Assembly (NCBI RefSeq): GCF_003029735.1
Contig: NZ_KZ686269.1
Coordinates: 558,001 to 622,000 of the forward strand
Direction of reading: 5' to 3'
Length of the DNA: 64,000 nt
DNA from: Pedobacter yulinensis
GTDB lineage: Bacteria; Bacteroidota; Bacteroidia; Sphingobacteriales; Sphingobacteriaceae
Position numbers and translations under genes: made by a program. Positions 25,356-34,134 of this stretch are shown one piece after another. The first letter of the stretch is position 1. Every line of letters begins with the position of its first letter. The notes beneath the pieces were generated by a model that saw only the letters and a program-made list of their open reading frames with translations, did not search any database and had not been told where the DNA came from.

Positions 25356-25389
25356 AAAAAAAAGCAGGACGAGGGTCCTGCTTTTTTTT
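25356..25389. terminator. Bidirectional intrinsic terminator
   Basis: AAGCAGGAC pairs with GTCCTGCTT around GAGG, with A-runs before and T-runs after. It lies between citrate synthase and the convergent DUF3667 gene. Confidence 0.9.
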
Positions 25390-25412
25390 ATGGGCAAAAA
25401 TTTTGGCGTTTA

Positions 25413-26558
25413 TCAGGTTACGGTATATTCCAATATCGCTGCAATAAGTGCTTCTGTAATGATCAGGCTGGCGTTATACAAGAGCATCACTGTAATCACC
25501 TTTTTGATGGTCTGGCCACGCGAACGGTTGTAAAACTTCCGCAGCCCTTCGTACAGGTACCAGACCATGCCTGCAAAGACCAGCAGACCGATGATTTGGC
25601 TAACGGTCGATCCTGCGCCGAAAATATAATGCTGGACCGGCACGGCGATGATCTGCACGATGAAAAACACGATCATGCCGTGGATGGTAAAAATCAGGTG
25701 GTCCAGGTAATAAATGTGGTTCTTCCTGAAATTCAGCATAATAAAAAACGCCAGCAATGGCATGAGCAGAAAGTACTGTTTAGGACGGTATTTATCGAGT
25801 TCTTTTTCAATGGTCCATTCCGGACCGGTTTTAGCCCTGATCTTGATGTCTTTTTTTGTCTGGAAACGCTCCAGCCAGTCATCGCGCTCAGACTCTGGAA
25901 GCCGGCTCTGCCGTGCCAGGTAAGACTGGTACGTACTGTCTTCTTTGGTGATGTGGTCACGTTTATACGCACGAATGATGCGCGCCAGCGAATCGCTACC
26001 TGTAGCCTTGTTTTTTGCTTCCAGGTCTCTGATTACCTCTGCCTGCTGTCTGAAGCTTAATTTCCTGAATTTTTTCCTGTCCAGCTGTTCATAAACCCGG
26101 TTCATTCCAATGTCTACAAGTGCACCGGCAGGCAGGCCAGGAATGTTAACCGAGTCTTTTACCTGCTGCATCTGCTGCTGCAGTTTGCGTGTCTCCTGGG
26201 CAACCTGCTGATCGGTTTTTTTCTGGCTTTTTGTCTGTGTCTGGTTTTTCGCGTGCGGAACAACGAGGAAATAGACGATTGAAACAAAAATATACATGCT
26301 CACCGGCGGCAGGTACCTGGCACGTTTGCCCGCTATGTAATCGAGCGTAACCTGCCCGGGTTTGGTAAGCAGGGGTACAAGGGTCTGAAAAAACTTGCTG
26401 TCAAAATGAAAGTAATGCCCGATGCTGTGGCTCACGAAATGCCAGAAAGGCTCCTTGAGTTCAAGGTTCGCCTGGCCGCAATTGCTGCAGTAGCGTTTTT
26501 CGATATGATCTCCGCAGTTGAGGCAGTTGTGTTCTTTCCGGTAGTTTCCTCCTGACAT
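25413..26558 (-). CDS. DUF3667 membrane protein with N-terminal zinc ribbon
   Basis: A 381-residue protein. The first 30 residues contain two Cys pairs (Cys12/Cys15 and Cys24/Cys27: CLNC and CSNC), a likely zinc ribbon. FWHFVSHSIGHYFHFDSKFFQTL and LLTKPGQVTLDYIAGKRARYLPP, which follow, are the DUF3667 signature. One membrane segment (VSMYIFVSIVYFLVV) leads to a long charged region of about 160 residues rich in Lys, Arg and Gln, then about four membrane segments near the C-terminus. Function unknown. It is downstream of the nucleoside permease by 30 bases on the same strand, so co-transcription is likely. Confidence 0.87.
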   Translation of the reverse strand: MSGGNYRKEHNCLNCGDHIEKRYCSNCGQANLELKEPFWHFVSHSIGHYFHFDSKFFQTLVPLLTKPGQVTLDYIAGKRARYLPPVSMYIFVSIVYFLVVPHAKNQTQTKSQKKTDQQVAQETRKLQQQMQQVKDSVNIPGLPAGALVDIGMNRVYEQLDRKKFRKLSFRQQAEVIRDLEAKNKATGSDSLARIIRAYKRDHITKEDSTYQSYLARQSRLPESERDDWLERFQTKKDIKIRAKTGPEWTIEKELDKYRPKQYFLLMPLLAFFIMLNFRKNHIYYLDHLIFTIHGMIVFFIVQIIAVPVQHYIFGAGSTVSQIIGLLVFAGMVWYLYEGLRKFYNRSRGQTIKKVITVMLLYNASLIITEALIAAILEYTVT

Positions 26559-26588
26559 AGGGACTTGTAATGTTAGTGGCTGATTGGT

Positions 26589-27845
26589 TTAATGTTGAAT
26601 GGCTTTGATTACAGCTGCGTTGTGCTTATACCGGAAAACAAAGGGGAATATAATGGCCAGCACCAGGGCATAGGCGGCGAAGGCCGTCCATATGCCGGTC
26701 CAGTCTTTTGTCTGGTCCGGAAGGGTATAAAAATGTTCAATGATGTAGCCGCTGGCAAAGCTGCCGAACAAGGCGCCGAAACCGTTCACCATCATCATGA
26801 ACAAACCTTGTGCGCTGGCCCGGATCCGGGGTTCGGTCTGCGTTTCAACAAATAGGGATCCCGAGATATTGAAAAAATCGAAAGCCATTCCATAAATGAT
26901 GCAGGACATGATAATCATCCAAAGACCGTCTGCCGGATTGCCATAAGCGAACAGGCCGAAACGCAGTACCCAGGCCAGCATGCTGAACAGCATGACGTAT
27001 TTGATACCGAACCGGCGCAGAAAGAAAGGAATGGCCAGGATAAACAGCGTCTCAGATATTTGAGATATGGACATGATGATGGCTGGATACCTGACCGCTA
27101 CCGTATTGGCATAAGCAGGCACGTTTTTGAAGTCATGCAGGAAAGTATCACCGTACGCATTGGTAAGTTGCAGTGCTGCACCCAAAAACAAAGAAAACAG
27201 GAAAAACACCGCAAACTTGCTCTGCCTGAACAGCGTAAAGGCATTGAGTCCCATTACATCGACCATACTTTTGCTGCCGGTTTTTGTCCACAAGGGCGGA
27301 CATTTAGGCAGTGTAAAGGCGTAGAGCCCCAATGCGACTGCAATTGCGCCTGCTATGTAGAACTGGTTGGAAGAGGTCTCGTTCTCAGACAGGCTGACGG
27401 TCCACAGCGCGGCAATAAAGCCGATCGTTCCCCAGATGCGGATGGGCGGATAATCTTTAACAACATCGCGGCCTGCAGATTTCAGCGCCGAGTAAGCGAC
27501 GGTAATAGAAAGGGAAAGGGTGGGCATATAAAAAATCATATTGACCAGCATGACCCAGAAAAATGTAACCGGATCATCTACGAGCGGCAGGGAGAACAGG
27601 CTTAGTGCTCCCAGTATATGCAATACGCCATATAGTTTCTCAGCATTGATAAACCTGTCGGCGATGATCCCGGTCAGCGCAGGCATAAAGATCGCCGAGA
27701 TTCCCATGGTTGAAAAAATAATGCCGAATTCAGATCCCGACCATTGCTTGTTTTGAAACCAATACGCGCCAATGGTCAATAACCAAGCCCCCCAGATGAA
27801 AAATTGGAAAAAATTCATCACAATCAGGCGCAACTTAACGTTCAT
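26589..27845 (-). CDS. Nucleoside permease, MFS nucleoside:H+ symporter family
   Basis: A 418-residue inner-membrane transporter with about 12 membrane segments. It opens with MNFFQFFIWGAWLLTIGAYWF, and the first cytoplasmic loop has GIIADRFINAEK, the usual signature of the NupG/XapB group. GTIGFIAALW and the late SGSLFVETQTEPRIRASAQGLFMM also fit. Expected role: uptake of nucleosides with protons. It lies on the same strand as, and 194 bases after, the bifunctional nuclease gene, so nucleotide scavenging is a possible shared theme, but a shared transcript is not shown. The intervening 27846-28039 holds no clear gene. Confidence 0.9.
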   Translation of the reverse strand: MNVKLRLIVMNFFQFFIWGAWLLTIGAYWFQNKQWSGSEFGIIFSTMGISAIFMPALTGIIADRFINAEKLYGVLHILGALSLFSLPLVDDPVTFFWVMLVNMIFYMPTLSLSITVAYSALKSAGRDVVKDYPPIRIWGTIGFIAALWTVSLSENETSSNQFYIAGAIAVALGLYAFTLPKCPPLWTKTGSKSMVDVMGLNAFTLFRQSKFAVFFLFSLFLGAALQLTNAYGDTFLHDFKNVPAYANTVAVRYPAIIMSISQISETLFILAIPFFLRRFGIKYVMLFSMLAWVLRFGLFAYGNPADGLWMIIMSCIIYGMAFDFFNISGSLFVETQTEPRIRASAQGLFMMMVNGFGALFGSFASGYIIEHFYTLPDQTKDWTGIWTAFAAYALVLAIIFPFVFRYKHNAAVIKAIQH

Positions 27846-28039
27846 AATCTTTGTTTGGTGAATAACAGTCAGTCAGGGATGAGGGTATTCATGGTCTAAA
27901 ATGAGAAAAAAATGATGGAATCGGAATTAAAATCGTTTTTTGTCCGGATAGATGCAATGGAAACGAAGCAATAAGCCCGCTTACGCAGGCTTTATTATCA
28001 AGTTTGTCGCGGAAACAGCTGTTCAATTTTACTTAGCGG

Positions 28040-28660
28040 TCAGGAAGTACCACGTTTATTGATCTCATCACGAATACGGGCGGCCTTTTCGTAAGCTTCT
28101 TCTGCCAGTGCTTCCTGTAGCTTCTGCTGCAGTTCCTCTACGCTAAGCTGTGCAAAAGAACTTTCACGGGCACCCGACAGTGGTATGGTCTCGGCTTCAG
28201 GATCCTTGACGATTGCATCGATGTTTTCCAGGAACAGGAAATCGTTGCTTTCAATAACAATCCCTGCCGAGGCCAGAATAAATTCATAGGTGTAAATTGC
28301 TGCACTGAAGCGAACAGCCAGCGCAATGGCGTCTGAGGTTCTGGCGTCGATTTCTTTTACCTGCCCGGCGCTGTCTGCACAAACGAGTTTTGCATAAAAA
28401 ACGCCATCGACCAGGTTGTAAATAATGACTTCCTGGATGGTTATTTCGAAGGTCAGGGCAAACGACTTGAAGAGGTCGTGCGTGAGCGGCCTGCTCGGCG
28501 TCATTTTTTCGATTTCTATCGCTATGGCCTGGGCCTCGAAGGCACCGATGATAATGGGCAGCCGCCTTCTTCCCGTAACCTCTCCAAGTACCAGCGCATA
28601 CGCTCCTGATTGTGTCTGGCTGTAAGAGAGGCCAACAATATCTAGTTTTACTTTTTTCAT
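28040..28660 (-). CDS. Bifunctional nuclease family protein (BFN/DUF151) with C-terminal UVR motif
   Basis: A 206-residue protein. The BFN domain covers about residues 1-140: KKVKLDIVGLSYSQTQSGAYALVL, GRRRLPIIIGAFEAQAIAIE, RPLTHDLF and DARTSDAIALAVRF are all in family order. A hinge rich in Glu and Ser follows, then a UvrB/UvrC-type helical motif (EELQQKLQEALAEEAYEKAARIRDEI) at the C-terminus. Proteins of this family have reported RNase and DNase activity in plants; the bacterial role is unsettled. It follows etfA by 59 bases on the same strand. The upstream extension to 28699 adds unrelated residues; the ATG at 28660 is used. Confidence 0.9.
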   Translation of the reverse strand: MKKVKLDIVGLSYSQTQSGAYALVLGEVTGRRRLPIIIGAFEAQAIAIEIEKMTPSRPLTHDLFKSFALTFEITIQEVIIYNLVDGVFYAKLVCADSAGQVKEIDARTSDAIALAVRFSAAIYTYEFILASAGIVIESNDFLFLENIDAIVKDPEAETIPLSGARESSFAQLSVEELQQKLQEALAEEAYEKAARIRDEINKRGTS

Positions 28661-28719
28661 TGATGATGGTATGGCAAAGGTGCGGCCTTGCGGGCACACA
28701 CCATTGCAACGTGCGGTGA

Positions 28720-29688
28720 TTAAGCTTTATGTGCCTTCAGGGCTTCAATCAGTTTGGGAACTATTTCAAAAGCATCGCCGACAATGCCGTAATCGGCAAC
28801 TTTGAAGAACGGCGCTTCCGGGTCTTTGTTGATCACTACGATTACCTTCGAAGAGCTTACGCCGGCCAGGTGCTGGATGGCGCCTGATATGCCTATAGCA
28901 ATGTAAAGGTTCGGGCGGATGGCAATACCGGTCTGCCCAACGTGTTCTGAGTGCGGACGCCAGTCGGCATCTGATACGGGCTTGGAGCAGGCGGTTGCTG
29001 CGCCGAGCAGTCCGGCCAGTTCTTCGATCATACCCCAGTTTTCGGGACCTTTCAGGCCACGGCCGCCTGAGACAACGCGCTCGGCGTCTGGTAATGAAAT
29101 TTTATCTGTAGCCCGTACGATGTCTTTGATTACCGTTTTCAGGTCGTTCCCGCGGATTTCGGGCTGGAAGGCCTCAACCTGCACATCGACCGGCTGCTCT
29201 TTTACGCCAAACGCATTGGGATTAAGCGCAATCACTTTTTTCGCCGCGGTAATCTCTGTTACGGCAAAAGCCTTACCAGAGAAAGCTGTTTTTTTAACGC
29301 GGAAACTGCCCGATGTGTCAGGAAGTTCGACCGCCCCGTCAACCAGGCCCGCCTGCAGTTTTACTGCAATACGCGGCGCCAGGCCTTTGCCTGAAAAAGA
29401 ATTGGAAAGAACGACCACGTCTGCGCCTTCCTTTGCTGCAGCAGCTGCAATTACGCTTGCGTAAGCCTGGTTTACAAATGTTTTCAGTTGCTCAGAACCA
29501 ACATTTAATATTCTGGAAGCACCATATCGGCTCAGTGAACCCAGCTCTTCTTCGGTTACGTTGCCGATTGAAATGGCCGCCAGGGAAGTGCCCAGCTGGT
29601 CTGCTATTGCTTTTGCATAAGCAACCGCCTCAAAACCGGATTTTTTAAATTTGCCATCGGCATGCTCAACATATACTAAAACTGACAT
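28720..29688 (-). CDS. etfA: Electron transfer flavoprotein subunit alpha
   Basis: A 322-residue subunit that carries most of the FAD site. The C-terminal FAD-binding half is clear: [37 protein letters not shown], and [22 protein letters not shown], where the flavin sits. The N-terminal half is the alpha/beta domain shared with the beta subunit. With EtfB it accepts electrons from acyl-CoA dehydrogenases such as the GcdH at 9 kb and passes them to the quinone pool. It starts 54 bases after etfB and is followed by the bifunctional nuclease gene. Confidence 0.96.
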   Translation of the reverse strand: MSVLVYVEHADGKFKKSGFEAVAYAKAIADQLGTSLAAISIGNVTEEELGSLSRYGASRILNVGSEQLKTFVNQAYASVIAAAAAKEGADVVVLSNSFSGKGLAPRIAVKLQAGLVDGAVELPDTSGSFRVKKTAFSGKAFAVTEITAAKKVIALNPNAFGVKEQPVDVQVEAFQPEIRGNDLKTVIKDIVRATDKISLPDAERVVSGGRGLKGPENWGMIEELAGLLGAATACSKPVSDADWRPHSEHVGQTGIAIRPNLYIAIGISGAIQHLAGVSSSKVIVVINKDPEAPFFKVADYGIVGDAFEIVPKLIEALKAHKA

Positions 29689-29742
29689 ATATCTTTATTT
29701 CCCACGAGGGTTTAAGGGTTGTAAAATGGATTTGTTGACAAA

Positions 29743-30480
29743 TTAGATCACTTTCGCTTCGCTGTGCAGCAGCGCGATCAGCTGCTCCGGCTGGTCGGCA
29801 GGGATCTGTTTCACTGCGCCGCGCGGCGCCGGTGTTTCATAGCTGACAATCTTGCTCAGCTCGGGTACCGCCTGCGCTTCGACAACAACCAGCGGTTTTG
29901 TACGTGCAGACATAATACCCCTCATGTTCGGGATCTTGGGTTCTGCCACGCCTTCTGCACAACTGGCAACGAAAGCCCCGTCAATGCTGATCACCTCTTT
30001 GCCGCCCTCGATTTCACGCTCGAGCGTTGCGCTTGTTCCATCTAGATCGAGTTTTTTGATAATTGATACAGATGGAACGTCAAGGATCTCTGCAACCATC
30101 GCAGCTACCTGAGCACCATTATAATCGATCGATTCCCGACCGGTAAGAATCAGGTCAAAGTTTTGCTCTTTTGCATACGCGGCGATCTGGCTGGCAACGA
30201 ACCAGGCATCACGCGGAGCGGCATTGATCCTGACAGCATCATCGGCGCCAATGGCCAGAGCTTTCCTGATGGTAGGCTCGGTGCTGCTTTCTCCGACATT
30301 AACTACCGTTACCGTGCCTTTTCCGCCTTCGCAAAGTTCAATGGCACGGGCGAGGGCAATCTCGTCGTATGGATTAAGAATGTACTGAACGCCGGCTGTA
30401 TTGAATTGTGTATTATTGTCTGTAAAAGTTATTTTTGTGGTCGTGTCGGGCACGTTACTGATACATACTAATATTTTCAT
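29743..30480 (-). CDS. etfB: Electron transfer flavoprotein subunit beta
   Basis: A 245-residue subunit. MKILVCISNVPDTTTKI opens the alpha/beta fold, followed by NPYDEIALARAIELCEGG, the AMP-binding region DLILTGRESIDYNGAQV and VASCAEGVAEPKIPNMRGIMSA, all typical of EtfB. It forms a heterodimer with EtfA, downstream. An in-frame start at 30501 exists, but the ATG at 30480 begins the conserved N-terminus. It heads the etfB-etfA-nuclease group and diverges from the TPR gene; a minus-strand -7 element lies just upstream. Confidence 0.96.
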   Translation of the reverse strand: MKILVCISNVPDTTTKITFTDNNTQFNTAGVQYILNPYDEIALARAIELCEGGKGTVTVVNVGESSTEPTIRKALAIGADDAVRINAAPRDAWFVASQIAAYAKEQNFDLILTGRESIDYNGAQVAAMVAEILDVPSVSIIKKLDLDGTSATLEREIEGGKEVISIDGAFVASCAEGVAEPKIPNMRGIMSARTKPLVVVEAQAVPELSKIVSYETPAPRGAVKQIPADQPEQLIALLHSEAKVI

Positions 30481-30498
30481 ATATATAAGGTCTTTTTG

Positions 30499-30506
30499 CA
30501 AATCTA
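30499..30506 (-). promoter_or_regulatory. Putative -7 element of the etfB operon
   Basis: On the minus strand this reads TAGATTTG, matching TAnnTTTG, 18 bases before the etfB ATG. Confidence 0.5.
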
Positions 30507-30528
30507 CTTAAAAAAGCACGTAATTAAA

Positions 30529-30867
30529 ATGTCGACAGACCGAATCTCGAAGTTGCTGGAGTTTTTAGAAACCGAACCAAACGACCCGTTTGTACTCTAT
30601 GCGCTGGCCACCGAATACAACAGCAGGCAGGAAACTGAAAAAGCCTTTGACTACTACCTGAGGCTGGTTCGCGACCATGCGGGTTACGTAGGTACTTACT
30701 ACCACCTGGGCAAGCTGTACGAAAAGACGGGGCAGACCGAGCAGGCGCTGGAAATTTACCGGAAGGGGATGGACGAGGCTAGGAAAAAACGCGACATGCA
30801 TGCACTTTCAGAGCTGCAGGGCGCTTACAACAGCGCATCGGGAATGGATGATGACGATGATTATTAA
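30529..30867 (+). CDS. Small tetratricopeptide-repeat protein
   Basis: A 112-residue soluble protein. It contains about two TPR units: NDPFVLYALATEYNSRQETEKAFDYYL and GTYYHLGKLYEKTGQTEQALEIYRKG, each with the small/large residue pattern of paired helices. The tail is very acidic (DDDDDY). It probably acts as a protein-contact module; partner unknown. The frame reaches back to 30496, but that part covers the divergent promoter region; the ATG at 30529 is chosen. The chromate transporter gene follows after 39 bases. Confidence 0.85.
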   Translation: MSTDRISKLLEFLETEPNDPFVLYALATEYNSRQETEKAFDYYLRLVRDHAGYVGTYYHLGKLYEKTGQTEQALEIYRKGMDEARKKRDMHALSELQGAYNSASGMDDDDDY

Positions 30868-30906
30868 CGGTGTCATACCTTCCCGTTTCCAGGATAATGT
30901 TGTAAC

Positions 30907-32130
30907 TTGACTCGTGTTTCTACAAAACCTTTGGCAAAAAGACAGCTGTTATTTATTCGCAACGTAATTTTCTTTACGTTCACCTCATTTGGCGGGGCAC
31001 AGGCACACCTGGCGCTCCTCCTGAAGTACTTTGTCAAGAACAGCCATTTCATAACCGAAGAGGAGTTGCTGGAACTGAACGCTCTTTCGCAGGTTCTGCC
31101 CGGGCCGGCCTCCACGCAAACGCTGGTAGGAATTGCTTATAAGGTTGGCAGATTGCGTCTTGCGTTAATTACCTTCATCATCTGGATCCTGCCTTCTGCC
31201 GCGATTATGACTTTTGCTGCGGTCAGTTATTCCATGCTCGATCAGAAAGAACGCTTCCTGGAAGCGCTGGAATTCATCCAACCAATCGCGCTTGGGATCG
31301 TTGCTTTTGCAGCCGTGAACCTGTCTCGCAAGATCCTGGCCTCGCAGGTCTCGGTGTTCCTGGCCATAGGTGCCGTTATTGCCACACTGGTGCTGCGCAA
31401 TGCCTACGTTTTTCCATTGGCTATCCTGATCGGAGGCGTTATTTCTTCGGCGGTCGAAACGCCACGTGAAGAGACCGAGCTTCGGGTCAGGCTGTTCTCG
31501 AACATTAACCCACGTAAACTGTTCTATTTTATCGGCGTGCTGCTGCTATTTGCCCTGCTTGGGGCGCTGATCAATACAACCTCGCCATTCAGCTTACCCA
31601 TTCGTCTGCTTGAGAATTTTTACCGCAATGGTATTTTTGTATTTGGCGGCGGCCAGGTGCTGGTACCGCTCATGTTTACCGAGTTTGTGCAGATGAAACA
31701 CTACCTGCAGGGCGGCGAATTCCTCTCGGGATATGCGCTTCAGCAGGCCTTGCCGGGACCGACGTTTTCGTTCAGCAGTTATCTGGGTGCGTTAAGCATG
31801 AAGAATTTCGGCTATGGTCCGGGCGGGCAGGTCCTGGGAGGGCTGGTCGGGGTAATTGGTATTAACCTTCCGGGCCTGATCCTCATCCTGTTCATCGTTC
31901 CGTTCTGGGATCAGTTAAAAAAGATAAGCCGCATCCGGCATTCACTTGCGGGAATCAATGCCGTGAGTGTAGGTTTTATTGTGGCGGCATTCCTGCTTAT
32001 GGTACTGCCCATGCGTTTCAGCTGGCTTTCCATTGGTATGATGCTGGCTACTTTTTTCCTGCTGAACAATACCAGGGTGAGTCCGCCGCTGATTGTGCTT
32101 GCGGGGATCTTACTTAGTTTTGTGATTTAG
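30907..32130 (+). CDS. chrA: Chromate transporter, CHR family (two-domain)
   Basis: A 407-residue inner-membrane protein with two tandem CHR domains. The first has FTFTSFGGAQAHLALLLKYF and SQVLPGPASTQTLVGIAYKVG; the second has IFVFGGGQVLVPLMFTEF and QQALPGPTFSFSSYLGAL. The repeated FGGx and LPGP motifs are family hallmarks. It would expel chromate in exchange or with protons; physiological anions such as sulfate are also possible. The only start giving the whole first domain is a TTG at 30907; no ATG precedes the first helix. An AGGAT lies about 12 bases upstream. It follows the TPR gene closely. Confidence 0.9.
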   Translation: MTRVSTKPLAKRQLLFIRNVIFFTFTSFGGAQAHLALLLKYFVKNSHFITEEELLELNALSQVLPGPASTQTLVGIAYKVGRLRLALITFIIWILPSAAIMTFAAVSYSMLDQKERFLEALEFIQPIALGIVAFAAVNLSRKILASQVSVFLAIGAVIATLVLRNAYVFPLAILIGGVISSAVETPREETELRVRLFSNINPRKLFYFIGVLLLFALLGALINTTSPFSLPIRLLENFYRNGIFVFGGGQVLVPLMFTEFVQMKHYLQGGEFLSGYALQQALPGPTFSFSSYLGALSMKNFGYGPGGQVLGGLVGVIGINLPGLILILFIVPFWDQLKKISRIRHSLAGINAVSVGFIVAAFLLMVLPMRFSWLSIGMMLATFFLLNNTRVSPPLIVLAGILLSFVI

Positions 32131-32143
32131 AAAATTGATATAA

Positions 32144-32785
32144 CTATTTGCCGGACAATTTATTAAGTAGCTTGCTTAGATTTGGTTTGATGCCCACCGT
32201 TACCGGCACCGACTGAAAGACCTTACCTTCAAATTTGCTGAAACCACGCATGTAGGCGGCCTGAATAAAAAGGTTTGCTCCCCCGATGTTGTATTCCATA
32301 CCGGCTCCGGCCTCCGCAATGCCGTTCCAATTGGTTTTACTTTCCATGTTTATGGTGCTGCTGGCCGTGTTCACGGTTGCGCGAGGACTGAGAATAAAAC
32401 CGCCGCCGCCGCCGGCGAAACCATAAAAGGCAAATTTATCGACCATTTTCCGGTAGCCCAGCGCCAGGTTCAGCAGATAAGTCGTTGACCTGCCGTCCTG
32501 TACGGTGTAATTGTAACCCGGGTCAATGACCTGCCCGTTGAATGAGTAAGCATGGAGGCTCACTTCGGGGTACAGGAAAAGGCCACCCTCGCCCAGGCCG
32601 ATGTTCAGGCCAATGGTCGTCGAAAATTTCGGTCCCAGGTAATCTGCAGTTTCCCCGATTGGAAAGGTAAAACCAAGGCCGCTCATGGTATAAAGTTTAT
32701 CCGTACGGCCTGATTCGGGCTGCTGTGCTTTCACAGAAAAAGAGATCAGTGCAAAAAGCACTGCGAGAATTGTCTTGTTTGTCAT
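32144..32785 (-). CDS. Outer-membrane beta-barrel protein
   Basis: A 213-residue protein with a signal peptide (MTNKTILAVLFALISFSVKAQ). The mature part is glycine- and aromatic-rich with about eight strand-like segments (FSTTIGLNIGLG, LFLYPEVSLHAYSF, TYLLNLALGYRK, FAFYGFAGGGGGFIL, LFIQAAYMRGFSKF), typical of small porin-like barrels of the OmpA/OprF-N type. The last 20 residues (VTVGIKPNLSKLLNKLSGK) end in a lysine-rich tail rather than an aromatic residue. Role unknown. It converges on the chromate transporter gene, with 13 bases between. Confidence 0.8.
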   Translation of the reverse strand: MTNKTILAVLFALISFSVKAQQPESGRTDKLYTMSGLGFTFPIGETADYLGPKFSTTIGLNIGLGEGGLFLYPEVSLHAYSFNGQVIDPGYNYTVQDGRSTTYLLNLALGYRKMVDKFAFYGFAGGGGGFILSPRATVNTASSTINMESKTNWNGIAEAGAGMEYNIGGANLFIQAAYMRGFSKFEGKVFQSVPVTVGIKPNLSKLLNKLSGK

Positions 32786-32842
32786 TTGAGGTGAGGGGTA
32801 TGAGCTAACAACAACCGGTCACCGGTTTTGTTTCGGCTGACA

Positions 32843-33208
32843 CTATTCCGTAAGCGCTCTGACGCGGGCAATGAGGTTGTCGATGTCGAAGGGTTTTTCC
32901 AGGAAGGCATCTGGCTCCATGCGGTCGCCATGAATATACTCTTCCTTGTAGCGGGCGGAGGTCATCATTACCGGAATGTCCCTGGTTTCCGGGCGCGAAC
33001 GGAGATCCCGGAAAACCGCGCGGCCATCCATGCCGCTGAGCATGATGTCAAGGATGATCAGGTCGGGCTGGAATTCGGCCACTGCCCGTAATGTATGGCG
33101 GGCATCGAGCAGCGGGAATACCCGGTAGTCTTTCGACTCCAATGTAAGCTGGATCACTTCCAGGATATCAGGATCATCTTCAACTACTAGGATTTTTTTT
33201 TGGCTCAT
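32843..33208 (-). CDS. Single-domain response regulator (receiver only)
   Basis: A 121-residue receiver domain. Acidic pocket EDDPD (Glu10, Asp11, Asp12), phospho-acceptor Asp54 in IILDIMLSGMDGR, Thr/Ser in MMTSARY and Lys105 in LEKPFDIDNLIARV are all present. It has no output domain. Its C-terminal PFDIDNLIxRV and the SGxDGR motif resemble those of the receiver at 18.8 kb, so the two are probably paralogues. No kinase is adjacent. It faces the DUF421 gene across 148 bases. Confidence 0.93.
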   Translation of the reverse strand: MSQKKILVVEDDPDILEVIQLTLESKDYRVFPLLDARHTLRAVAEFQPDLIILDIMLSGMDGRAVFRDLRSRPETRDIPVMMTSARYKEEYIHGDRMEPDAFLEKPFDIDNLIARVRALTE

Positions 33209-33356
33209 TATGCTGTAAAAGTGCCCATAATACGCGGGAAAAATGATTTTGTTTTGTCACTTTTTACTGGCATACTTTAAATTGCTGATGTGCAGTTGAA
33301 AAAATTAAAACAAAACTGCCCGATCCGGGATTTGATAAGGCAGCAAATGGCGAAAC

Positions 33357-34055
33357 ATGGAAAATGAACCCGGCGGCTGGGAAGGCTTGCTTTTTGGCGA
33401 ACATGACTGGAACTTTATTCCTGAGATAATCATACGTACGGGGGTTATGTACATCGTGATTTTTTCGGGCCTGCGCATGCTCGGCAAACGCGGTGTAAAA
33501 CAGCTTTCAGTCTTTGAGCTGGTTGTTATCATCAGCCTGGGTTCTGCCGCTGGCGATCCGATGTTTTACAAAGAGGTAGGTCTTTTGACTTCGTTTGTGG
33601 TGTTCACCGTGATCGTGAGTGCGTACAAACTGTCTGCTTACCTGTCAGGAAGAAGCAAACGTATCGAAGCGCTGTTTGAAGGTACCGCCACCTGCCTGAT
33701 CGAACGTGGCGTATTTGCCATCAGCAATTTTAAGAAAGAAAGCCTGGCGCAGGATGAATTCTTCGCGGAGCTCAGGTTACGCGGCATTTCTCACCTCGGA
33801 CAAGTGGAACTTGCCATCCTGGAAACTTCGGGCAACATCAGCGTCTACTTTTTTGAAGATCAGGAGGTGCAGTTCGGCCTGCCCGTGTTGCCCGCCCTGT
33901 ACAGCATGCAAAGCCGGGAAATTACCACAGAAGGTTATTACGCCTGCAGTTTCTGCGGGTATGTAACCAGAACGGGGCCCGCAGTTTCCTGTACCTGCCC
34001 ACGGTGCAGGAAAGATACCTGGGTACAGGCTATTGATAAAAAACGTGTTACCTAG
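33357..34055 (+). CDS. DUF421 (YetF-type) membrane protein with C-terminal zinc ribbon
   Basis: A 232-residue protein. Three membrane segments in the first 95 residues include IIIRTGVMYIVIFSGLRMLGKRGVKQLSVFELVVIISLG, the DUF421 signature. The cytosolic part has FEGTATCLIERGVF and LAQDEFFAELRLRGISHLGQVELAILETSGNISVYF, again family-typical. The last 45 residues add YYACSFCGYVTRTGPAVSCTC and PRCRKDTW: five cysteines arranged CxxC and CxCxxC, a small zinc-ribbon-like tail that most YetF proteins lack. Function unknown; membrane location is clear. It lies upstream of the YhhN-family gene, which has its own -7 element. Confidence 0.87.
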   Translation: MENEPGGWEGLLFGEHDWNFIPEIIIRTGVMYIVIFSGLRMLGKRGVKQLSVFELVVIISLGSAAGDPMFYKEVGLLTSFVVFTVIVSAYKLSAYLSGRSKRIEALFEGTATCLIERGVFAISNFKKESLAQDEFFAELRLRGISHLGQVELAILETSGNISVYFFEDQEVQFGLPVLPALYSMQSREITTEGYYACSFCGYVTRTGPAVSCTCPRCRKDTWVQAIDKKRVT

Positions 34056-34102
34056 CAGCAGGCAAATCTGAACATGTGGTTCAGCAGGAGCTTCAGATAC
34101 GC

Positions 34103-34110
34103 TATATTTG
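34103..34110 (+). promoter_or_regulatory. Putative -7 element before the YhhN gene
   Basis: TATATTTG fits TAnnTTTG, 24 bases before the ATG at 34135. No good -33 element is seen. Confidence 0.45.
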
Positions 34111-34134
34111 GCCCGCAACAAAATAGCCAAGCAG

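Noticed and set aside
25236..26060. 274-codon plus-strand frame overlapping the end of citrate synthase and the DUF3667 gene
   Set aside because: It reads through a strong terminator and is antisense to the DUF3667 protein.
27912..27974. 20-codon frame on the plus strand between the permease and the nuclease genes
   Set aside because: Too short, no ribosome-binding site and no pattern; likely chance.
27973..27992. Hairpin AAGCC/GGCTT after the bifunctional nuclease gene
   Set aside because: The stem is short with a mismatch, and no T-run follows on the minus strand, where the nuclease gene would need it.
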